NCBI RefSeq assembly: GCF_964019385.1
Contig: NC_088644.1
Coordinates: 17,139,631 to 17,203,630 of the forward strand
From: Sycon ciliatum
Taxonomy: Eukaryota; Porifera; Calcarea; Leucosolenida; Sycettidae
Direction: 5' to 3'
Length of the DNA: 64,000 nucleotides
Each line of letters opens with the position of its first letter. Position 1 is the first letter of the stretch. Positions 38,001 through 59,266 of the stretch are shown one piece after another. The translations under genes and the position numbers were made by a program. A model generated the notes under the pieces. It was not told where the DNA came from. It did no database searches and saw nothing but the letters and a program-made list of their open reading frames with translations.

Positions 38001-41000
38001 TACACTGTATTCATGTATTGTAAAACTGTGGAGACAATGTGCAATAAAACTATTACAATTGAGCTAAAAATTATAATTACCATTGCGGCCATGGCAAGAG
38101 TACGTAAAAGGCTAATAGCTGAGCTTGTTCTACCGTCCTTTTTGTTGCCATCATATCCTTTCTTGGACAATTTATCTTTGATGTAATGTGCTATATGCAG
38201 GTCCTGTGTGCTCTCCAACTCGTGGGACGGTGCTGACAGGACGCAATCATAATCGCTATTGCGTGTGGACTGCCAATTCTGGCAACAACAAACCTGATTT
38301 TGCTGTGGCTGAGCGCATGCCATTGCCATCATATGAATACACTATTGCTACAGCTGCCAAGGCTGCGGGATACTCAACAGCTATGTTTGGAAAATGGTAT
38401 GAATATTCTGACGTGGATTATTTTACCGTCTTTGTTGAGCACAACGTTTGAGGGTCAAGGTCCAAGTAGGTCTGAAACTTTGTAGGATTGGTTAGTGTAT
38501 NNNNNNNNNNNNNNNNNNNNNNNNNNNNNNNNNNNNNNNNNNNNNNNNNNNNNNNNNNNNNNNNNNNNNNNNNNNNNNNNNNNNNNNNNNNNNNNNNNNN
38601 NNNNNNNNNNNNNNNNNNNNNNNNNNNNNNNNNNNNNNNNNNNNNNNNNNNNNNNNNNNNNNNNNNNNNNNNNNNNNNNNNNNNNNNNNNNNNNNNNNNN
38701 GTCAGCTCAACCGAATTGCCCGGAAAGTGAAATATGCAGAATGTATGGAGTGGTGGAGCGAAACAATAGTCTCTCCTGATTGCAACCTGCAGTTGAATAC
38801 GAACTTGTGGCCTGTCTTTGAGGTAGTGTTGTGGACATTGAAATCCTGTGGAATGACCTGGGTTGGCGCCCCTAATGCCTTAGCGCATACACGCATTGTA
38901 GTTCCTGCACACACTGCAAAATGGACCAGCAGTGGTCGCGGCTGCAAGGCCAGCGCCCCGGGCCATTTGACTTCTCAACGAATTTCAATGTCCACAACAG
39001 TATATTATTGAGTTTGGGTGGTGGGTGCCCAGCTCCTCATCTCGCATCACGTCCACCATTAACCGGTGCTTTACCAGGCTATTATTCTCATGTGTATGAG
39101 ATGTATTCACGCACGCCTACTGAAGTAGTCATGACTGAAGTGCTGGTAATGTGCAAGGGAAGCCTGTTCAGGAGACCACCTGGCAGATATGACCACTATT
39201 CTTCGACAAGTGTATGCCACAGAATATACATGGTCGTCGTGGTGTCTGAGGCAACCTACGCTCAAAGATTGTGAAAGGCCAGTTCCTTGGCGTGTCACTG
39301 AAACCATGCTTCACTGATACTTCAAGTACCTGCGAATGTCGAAGAAGTGGACAGGCTCATTCCAATACCAGTGTTGCTGGATATTCTCTTTTTTTTATTG
39401 ACTTAACCTGCATGTGTTTGGTTTGCGTTCTTGCTTCTAGGCATCTCGGTGACTTCTTCCAGCTCCCCAAAAGCAATCCAAAATGGCCTGTAAGCTGAAC
39501 ATGAATGCACTTTCACTGGGAATAGACTTTGTTGCATGGAAACTTTCCTCTATATTTCTGAAAGAATGCCGCACATATGAGTGTAAAGATACGGCTAGCT
39601 GCCACAGCAAGTAGCAAACATCAAGGCAACATGTACAGTCATGCAGCATTATTTGTATACGAGTACTCCGTAGTACACACGTCACAGAGCACAACGCATC
39701 ATTCGGTTGCAACTACTTCAAGTAATAGTTTCATGCCCATAGGCAATCATCAGACAACTGAGATCGGGCTACTCCGTAGTATATACGCTTGTATTATTAA
39801 TATTATTATTATTATTATTACTTGTACTTGCATGTACGCATTGGAGTCAACCATGCCAGCATGATCCACAACTTCGCTTATGCTGAACATGATAAACAGG
39901 ACTATGACAGGGGAAAAAAATGAGCTAGAACGATGATAATAATAATTATGATAATTATATCATAATATATACAGTGTAGCTCATGGGTATTGAAGATATG
40001 TCATTTATGAATATGTCTATTTCAGCCTGAGTGATAATGATAATGATACGCTTGTATGCTGACATTTTATTGTTTGCGACTTTTCGTCAGATCTCGCATC
40101 CTGGAACGCATGGCTTTGACGAGTGGATGGCCACAGAGCGCTCTACTCCCACTGCTACTACGAACTGTGGATGTTTCAAGCCAGACAAATGCCAGGTTAG
40201 GAACTGTTCGGGCACTTATGGCATGAAGATTTAACCTATTGTATAGTAGATCACCCCCCCCCCCCCTAATTTGTGAAAGATCAGCTAACTGTTCCTGTAC
40301 CTGCCATGGTATTCTTGTCCATATTATCACTAGAATATTCCGAGTCTGTGGCACAAGGGGGGGGGGGGGGGGAGGGTAAGGTTCCCCTGACAAGCTGGTG
40401 ATCAGTCTTCTTTCATGGGGTATGATGAATTGAGAACTGAACATGTTTTGAATGTATTGTTGTGTGTTCTTGCTGCTTGTTTTTCACTGTGGTGCCACAA
40501 ACTAGAATGGTCATTGGCCAGACAATGTTGCTTGTAACAACTACCGGGGTCAGAATACACCTGCCTTGCACCTCAATGATGCTGGTGAGTGTACTACGAA
40601 TAATACTGCACCAGTAAAATGTACCGGCGACAGTACTAACGCTTTCCAACCTGTTTCTATATTCTTTTTGTTCCATCCGGTGACCTGCAACCGCACCAGT
40701 GAACGGTTTGCAGTAGCGGTCTATCTGCAAGCTCTAACTTTCGGGGCGCTGTCACCATAGGACTAACGTATCCTTCTTTTGAATTGCTGTCGGAATTGCC
40801 CATGCAGGTGTTATGTTTGGTGGTGCTACCCCAGTGACTAATCTCAGCACACTTATTCCTGGTGACGACAGTGAGTATATCGGAAATGTCGCTGAGAGTT
40901 ATATCCGCAGACAAGTCGCCAGTGGAAGTCCTTTCTTCCTCTACTTACCATTCCACACAGGTGAGTGTGTGTAGTCTTACTCGTGTTCAGCTTTAGTTTT

Positions 41001-44000
41001 TGTTTATTTATGAGCCAGGGTATGGTAATAAACCAGCCAATGTAGAGGAAAACAATGGCTAATGACTGCATTGTGCCCTGGCTGGCTCATTACTCCCTGG
41101 CTGGCTCATAACTCCCTGGCTCATTCATAGAACCCCATGAAGGAAAATATACTTCAAGTACAAAACGTATTGGGATCCAGGCTGGTCACCGCCTGTCCGC
41201 GTTTTGTTCTGTAGCAAAGTACATTAATCACTGCAGTTCTTGGACGTCACACGATAGTTATTTTTCACCGGACACTCTAGTTATAATATTGTTATCCAGC
41301 TGGGCAGTGATCTACATGTCACGGATCTGTTCAGCTCCAGTACTCTGATGCTTTGCTTGCTGTTCACTGCCTGGTCATTGCTGTTGCCTGTGCAGTTCAC
41401 ATCCGTTACATCGCTGTGGAGCCATATATCACAATGTATCGCAAGCTGGGGAACTTCAGTACCACGGAAATTGACTACTTTGGAGCAATATCAGCGATGG
41501 ATGCTCAGGTTGGAGTCACTGTCACACTCACTGTAGAACCACTTAACAACACTATGCTATGGGACCTCTGAGAAAGTGATGTGCAGGCGGTTAGAACCAG
41601 TACTTCTCTTGCAGTGACGCGTGTGCCGTTTATATGTTTTGAGATGATACTGCATTGATAGATTGACTACAGTCCATTTCAAAACTATAGACGCGTACCT
41701 AGGCAAAAACCGTTATGCCAGCATCTATACCACATAAAATCTGTGATCACTTTGTGCATAATTTTTTCCAAATTGGGCGTCTGTTATCCGATCCTTTAGA
41801 AACTATATGAGAGTAATTGTGGAGCGGCCTGAGCAATATTCCGAAAACTATTCTCAAAAAGTTCCAGCCAGGGTTTTTGAAATATTTCAAAAACCCTACG
41901 CGTCTATAGTTTTGAAATGCACTGTAGTGGTGGTCAGTGTAGCCCAGTGAATGCAGGCCCGAGACAGGAGCTCTGACAGTACCGGAGAGCAGCTGTACTG
42001 CAACTGCACAGTCTGTCGTGCTGTTCAGTGATACGTGTTACTGTATAAGACTAACTACTAAACTGAGTGCAGTTCTTTCTACAGTATCATTCTATCTATT
42101 ACGGGTACTATTTTCGACTGGATTACTGTGCATGCAGTGTCTTTTAGTGATTACCGTATTATCTCTAATATAAGCACAGTCTCCAATAATGGCACGTCTC
42201 CAATAATAGAACACCTTGGGGCGGCATTCAAAAAATAAAGTGCTCAGTCTCCATTATAAGCACACTGTGTAAATTCATTGTCTGTACCGGCGAAAAAAAA
42301 CCCTGAAATGTGTGTGTCTGACATGAATTTGGCATGGCGACATGCCTCTGAAATAAAGTTGAAATAATAATGGAACAGTCTCCAATAAAGGAACGTCTCC
42401 ATTAATAGCACGGGGCGGAGGTACATTGAAAAAATAAAGGACCGTGCTTATATTAGAGATAATACGGTAAGCATGTTTTGAGTAAATCCCTTGTCTCATT
42501 GAATGCGTCATGATTGAATGTGTGCACATGTTTTGTATCCTCAGGTGGGCAGAATACGTGCACTGCTCAGAGAACTTGCTATCGAGAACAACACATTGCT
42601 TTGGTTTGCAAGGTGAGACAGCATGGTTGCATCACAATTTTTCCTGCGGAAATACAGCACTCACACAACTTTTGTTTGTGACAAATTCTGAAAGCATTGT
42701 CCTTTACAAAGAGTACATAACCCCAAGGGTATAGAACTCTGCAAATGGCGTCTGGCGCGGCGCGTTGCCTGCATTACGTAGCCACGAACTGTGGGCCATT
42801 GCTCATTAGTGCGGATCTGCTACGGTTTCCTGCTTCCAAATCCGCTTTCCCTCGGAGACTTGGATGGTTTTGTATGTGATGCATCACACGCAAGCACAGC
42901 CTTTGAACTTACTGTATTGCGCGTGAAATTGTTGAGGCTTAGAATTCAGGCAGCTGAGTCGTCATTAACACTACGCAATGAAGCCAGCGCCGTGCAGGGC
43001 GCCCATAGCTCGGAGATCAGAGTTGCACACTCTTGGGGTTATGTACTCTTGCCGCTACTTATCTCGACACAAAAATACTTTCAGTCTGTGTAAAAAAAAA
43101 ACAAGTGCGTCGCCCGGGAATCGAACCCGGATCAACTGCTTGGAAGGCAACTATGCTAACCATTACACCAGCAACGCCTTGATACATGCCTTTGTTGTTG
43201 GATGGCTTACAAGGACAGCCACTAATGAAGTGGCCACAGCAGCGTCGACTGGATGTGACTTTACTGTGTTCGTCCTGCGTGTGCTGCTGCTGCTGCCTGT
43301 TCTGATTGCAGTGACAATGGCCCAGAGAATGGAACACCAGGCCAGACAAATGGACTGCGTGGACGCAAGCGTGACCTGACCGAAGGTGGAATTCGGGTCC
43401 CAGGGCTGCTGGAGTGGCCGGACAGAATCAATGAGCACCGGGTGGTGGAAACTCCTATTGTGTCTAGTGATCTTATGCCTTCTTTCCTGGACCTGGTTGG
43501 AGAACACATGCCAGACAAGGTTAGAACTGGACGCATTCACTGACGAGCAGCAGTTCAGGTAAACGTGTCGCATAGTAAATGAGACTCGAGGATGGTGTCC
43601 TTATATTATTTGTAATTTTGTCCAGCGTCCTGTGGATGGTCGCTCAGCCCTGGACATTATTGATGGTATCTCCATAAACCGCTCATCACCCATAGGATTT
43701 GCATACAATGTCGGCGGCAGTTTCAACGGCACGTACAATGTGGCTTGGGTTGATAATCAGGTAGGTTAGCACTAGGACTCTAGCTGCCTATTCCAGCAGT
43801 CTATTGTCACAGTATCATCAATCAAGGTGACGACATCAGTATGTGATGGACATGTAAGAGTGTGATTGATTGTGGAGAAGAGTGAAATGGAATCATTGCT
43901 CACTCATATCACAAATATTGCAATCAAAGTAGTTTCATGTCCAGAATATTTTCTTGTCACAATCAAGAAAACGTCCTGGACATGAAACTACTTTGGTTGC

Positions 44001-44424
44001 AATGTTTGTGATATGAGTGCGCACTTGATATTATTCATCACCATAAGGAGGCGTGGAAATAATAATCGTACATTTCCACGCCTCCTATTTGGAATCATTG
44101 CTATACAAATTTTCCCGTTTTGTGTCATGAATACCTTTCCTCTTCATATGTTTCTGTGTTTGCATCCAGTACAAGATCTTTGGAACAGTCAAGAAGGGGA
44201 AATTGGCAGAGACTTTCCTCTATGACCTGACCAAGGACCTGGCAGAAGCAAATGATCTATCTGCCAAGTATCCTGATATTGCTGCACGGATGATAACTGA
44301 CATGGTGGCGTGGCTGGAGTCAGTGGAGAACAGTGCTAAGACTGAGAGTCAGTGTTACTCTGTCAAGTTGCATCCAGAGGATGTCATGGATGAGACTGAT
44401 GCTGACCTCCGCTTCCTCGAGTGA
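35026..44424 (+). CDS. Secreted/lysosomal S1-type sulfatase, paralogue B (12 exons)
   Basis: Exons: 35026-35148, 37813-37930, 38201-38396, 39441-39489, 40091-40195, 40506-40584, 40808-40960, 41396-41508, 42545-42612, 43312-43519, 43626-43760, 44170-44424. Phase holds throughout; 533 residues. The ATG at 35026 starts a signal peptide ([20 protein letters not shown]). The same motifs as paralogue A are seen: [15 protein letters not shown] (formylglycine Cys about 84), [28 protein letters not shown]. Every intron is at the same position and phase as in paralogue A, which proves tandem duplication. Differences: exon 7 is two codons shorter, the C-terminus is longer, and YWGQ has become YRGQ in exon 6. 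The N gap 38501-38700 is inside intron 3 and costs no coding sequence as far as I can see. Confidence 0.93.
35529..37285. mobile_element. hAT-like DNA transposon (non-autonomous) with 8-bp target duplication
   Basis: TCACCTGC occurs exactly at 35521-35528 and 37286-37293, flanking ends TAGTGCTGAAACGATTA and the complement of TACTGCTGAAACGATTA (one mismatch in 17). An 8-bp duplication and this end type fit the hAT superfamily. The 1757 bp include the 861-bp TTAA foldback element at 36220-37080; about 890 bp are its own. No transposase frame was found. Lies in intron 1 of sulfatase B. Confidence 0.8.
36220..37080. mobile_element. 861-bp TTAA-flanked foldback element (copy in sulfatase B)
   Basis: Same ends and length as 27971-28831, flanked by TTAA at 36216-36219 and 37081-37084. 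It is inserted in the hAT-like element, so it arrived later. The two copies differ at few positions by eye. Confidence 0.82.
38501..38700. other. Assembly gap (200 N)
   Basis: Exactly 200 N in intron 3 of sulfatase B. The round size suggests a placeholder, so the true length is unknown. Confidence 0.99.
41670..41924. mobile_element. Tc1/mariner-type MITE, copy 2
   Basis: 255 bp flanked by TA, with ends CAGTCCATTTCAAAACTATA and the matching complement. Inverted relative to the copy at 3158-3411. In intron 8 of sulfatase B. Confidence 0.82.
42151..42470. mobile_element. MITE with perfect 27-bp inverted ends
   Basis: Ends start TTACCGTATTATCTCTAATA and finish with the exact complement (27 bp each). 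The inside repeats CTCCAATAA-type motifs. A degenerate relative is at 53863-54155. In intron 8 of sulfatase B, 74 bp before exon 9. Confidence 0.85.
43106..43177 (-). tRNA. tRNA-Gly (anticodon UCC), nested in an intron on the opposite strand
   Basis: On the minus strand a full cloverleaf reads from GCGTTGC (acceptor, pairs with GCGACGC with one G-U), through a D arm with GTGTAATGGTTAGCAT, to the anticodon loop CTTCCAA (anticodon TCC). The T arm is CCGGG-TTCGAAT-CCCGG with a perfect B box, and the discriminator base is A. CCA is not encoded, as usual for eukaryotic nuclear tRNA genes. A run of nine or more T follows downstream on the minus strand (complement of about 43092-43100), which is a Pol III terminator. 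It lies in intron 9 of sulfatase B. Decodes GGA. Confidence 0.92.
43901..44090. mobile_element. Hairpin element with 12-bp direct repeats, relative of 7754-8265
   Basis: GGAATCATTGCT at 43889-43900 and 44091-44102 flanks an inverted repeat (CACTCATATCACAA... and ...TTGTGATATGAGTGCGCA) followed by a second hairpin, AGGAGGCGTGGAAAT / ATTTCCACGCCTCCT. Inside the last intron of sulfatase B. Confidence 0.7.
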
Positions 44425-45804
44425 TGCGCACTCCACGATCTGCACTACATAACACTAATCACTACATTGGTGTTTTATCCCGGGGGAACTCTCGCCGGTC
44501 ACAGCAGAAGTCCATCATCATGGTATCTAATAAAAAAGTAAAGTTAGCCGGATTCGCGGCCGCATCACCTGGCGTGTTGAGAAACACATCAAGCACATAC
44601 ATTCGCATCGGCGGGCCACCACTTCGCCCATAATATCCTTAGTGTCGAATGCAGACCTCACAAGTGAGTCAGGGGAGAGAGGATAAGTCTCTCACCAAGC
44701 GGGCATGTAAAGGCCCTATAACCCCATAAACCGCATCCTTGTTACCCTCACACCGAGCAAGAAAAAATAATATTGGTGATGATCAAAGCCCAAGGTTTCT
44801 TGAAGGGAAAGAACCAAGGAACTACAAGTTACGCTAACGTTTAACTACTGTCCACTAACACCACCAGTTACTAAACAATCACCTTGGTCCTTTCTCTTTT
44901 GTATAAATTAAACCTTGGCTCTCCATCCGAGTCCGTTTCTTGAAGGAGTTCAACTTTCTACCTGGCTAGATCGTTCCTGGAGACCTGCTGAGTTGTGTCA
45001 GGTACCTCCACCTTCCTGCGCTCGCAAGGATTTTGCTGCAGACGCAATGTGCATGCCCCCCCCCCCCCCCCACACACACAAACCCCACCCTTTCATGCAC
45101 CAAAAAAGGAAGAGACAATGGTGACACACTTCAAAGCACAGGATTCAGTTTCGTTGTAGTCAGCTCAAGTAACTTTGGTCCACTCAATATCAACAAATTG
45201 ACGCTATACTTATGGTATTTTAACACAGTATTCTATGAGCAGGTGGCAGGAAAGGGAAAGACAATGACAGATTGTTTGGTAAAGATGACATGTACATTGT
45301 ATGTGCCCTAAGGGGTGTTGGCAAAATCTTGAATAAAAACATAATAATTATGGCTTGGAGCAAAACTACCAATAAAAAAGTCTATATTGTTGTTGTCTAG
45401 TTCAGTGTGATAGCCCGGGTCAGTCGGAACTGATAACAGCAAAAAGTAAATATTTCTTATCAAAGTAAGAGAGGATAGGCCAGGAATGAAGCGGTCACAG
45501 ACATGACCAGTCCGCAGAAAGAGGAAGACAGCAGCAAATCCAGTGGCTACAGTGCACGGTGGTACTAGCACAAAAGGCAATGGATGATGAACGCATTGTG
45601 AAAGACTGTGAAAGAAGACCTTTCTTCACAAAGTTCTGGTAACGGACTGGTAACAGACTTGCAATGCCATTTCTTCCTATGCTGTTCGCATTGTGTCAGA
45701 TATTGCAGTCAAGGGAACTAGCAATCAATACTAAGATCAACAGATATTAGCTGGACATGTGTGCGTGAACTAATAATTGTGCTGCACTAGGGCATGTACA
45801 GTGG
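44425..45804. other. Convergent 3' spacer between sulfatase B and coiled-coil gene
   Basis: A 1.4-kb spacer between two convergent genes. It holds a poly(A)-like hexamer for sulfatase B and a short stretch (about 44660-44700) resembling the SINE-like block at 13873-14063. No exon is seen. Confidence 0.5.
44529..44534 (+). promoter_or_regulatory. Candidate poly(A) signal of sulfatase B
   Basis: AATAAA 105 bp after the TGA stop at 44422-44424; position and sequence fit a cleavage/polyadenylation signal. Confidence 0.45.
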
Positions 45805-57457
<11,653 letters not shown>

Positions 57458-58242
57458 GTCTGCATGGCACAAACACGAGACCTCAACTAATTCCACCGAT
57501 GTTCTGCATCAGTGCATGCCACTTTGCACTAATCACTTAGATCTCCGTAAAGAGAGTTGATGGACAGGACACACTACTACTAGTACTAGCAGCATCAAAG
57601 AATACTTTGTCGAACTCCCTGCCAACACAACAAGATCAATGGTCGTCACTCATCGCTCAGCTCATTCTTGGCTTTGGAGATCATGATCTTGCCAGATTTC
57701 AAATTTCCCGACTTATGACGTAATTATTTGTACGGTTCCCGCGCTTCGGTTCGGTTGCCAGGGACAGCCCCCGATTGCATTCTGCCTTGGATACGCTTGG
57801 AAACAGTCAACGCCGTCATGCTCGACAGAGCGACGCGCACGCGATGAAGTGTGCGTAGTTCAGCGATTCATTTTCAACCAGGCTAGGGCTACATACATAG
57901 GCGATACTGCCGATAGGGGAGTCGACTCCCTCAACGAAGAGATGCACCAGCTCCGATCTGTTCACTTGGGAATTTTTCAACTCGAAAACAGTGTGACTGT
58001 GACTGTGAGTGTGAGTTTTCTCGATTGTGTAGCAGTTTCTTGCACTTACTTAGTGTCCGTACTCCATCCACACGACCAACGCTCAAGAAGCGCACTCACC
58101 AGACCTTTATAATCACTGCTTTCTGTGCAAGGTTTCTGACAATTATTTCCTCTGAGAAAGTAGCTAGTGCACCGGTGAACTCCTATACCCTAACTGTGGA
58201 CCTGTACTGTGGCATCGTGGTCGTGCAGTTGGTGGCTAGGCT
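57458..58242. promoter_or_regulatory. Divergent promoter region between coiled-coil gene and EFHB
   Basis: 785 bp between the two start codons, transcribed outward on both sides. No TATA box stands out. The short frame at 57849 begins with GTG, not ATG, and is probably leader sequence rather than a protein. The position as a shared promoter is inferred from geometry. Confidence 0.5.
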
Positions 58243-59202
58243 ATGGCGAGCCTCACTCAGACAGTGTATGGCGGCCAGTTCCGCGACACAGCACCGAGCA
58301 TCCGTGCGGTGAGTGGACACTCAAAGTAACATTAGTTATTAGTGCATCATGCAGATGTGCAGTCCGGTGGTCCATACTGACATGTGGACCGTTGCACTGA
58401 GGGTCCTTGACAGATAATTTCATGTACATGTAATACATGTATATCAGCCCCCATTGGTCTGTACACTGCTGAGAACCATTCTCAGTAGCCAGGCCAGGCA
58501 CTACAAGGCCAAGCTCAATGGACCATGACTGGGGTTCCAGAGCAGGAAAGAAACCGGTCTGCATTTCCAGAACCGGATTTGTTTGATACAAAGTTAGCGG
58601 CTTTTGGATCAAGAATGGATTGAATTGCACAAAGCCAGAACCGTCTTTCCATCCTCAACTATGGCAAAGTCACATCCTCACCCAGTCTCTGGTTTGCCCA
58701 ACTTCAAATGCATGCCAAATACTGAGAACTAGGAACTAGGATGCACTTGTAATACCATGTGACAGTGTACAGTGTAACCTGTGTAAAGCGACTGCTCAAG
58801 GGACCTTCAAAACGTGGCCGCTGCGTACAGGTGGTCTCCTTGACAGGTTCTACTTACTGTGCATGCATGCATGCCGCCACCATCACAATCATCACAATCA
58901 TCACAATCATCACAATCATCACACGTGTACATGTGTACATGACTGTATGCACTATACACTATGCAGGCTGGCAAAACAATCTCACCGCCAAGAAGCACTA
59001 CCAAGGAGTGTATCGCTACCACACTGGAAAGGGTAAGACCAGTAGTAATAGAAGTGATCGTAGTTCATGTGTGGCCATTACCACACGCCGGTAATGAGGT
59101 CACTGGCACACTGGTACTGGTGTTAGTGTGTGTGTGCACATGTGTCACTTTTCCATATGTACGCACAAACGACATGCATGGATACTCGCACATACACAGA
59201 CA

Positions 59203-59266
<64 letters not shown>

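Noticed and set aside
57849..58112. 87-codon frame upstream of EFHB as a possible first exon
   Set aside because: It starts with GTG, not ATG, and no splice donor links it in phase to 58243; the ATG at 58243 fits a first exon better. A 5' leader role remains possible.
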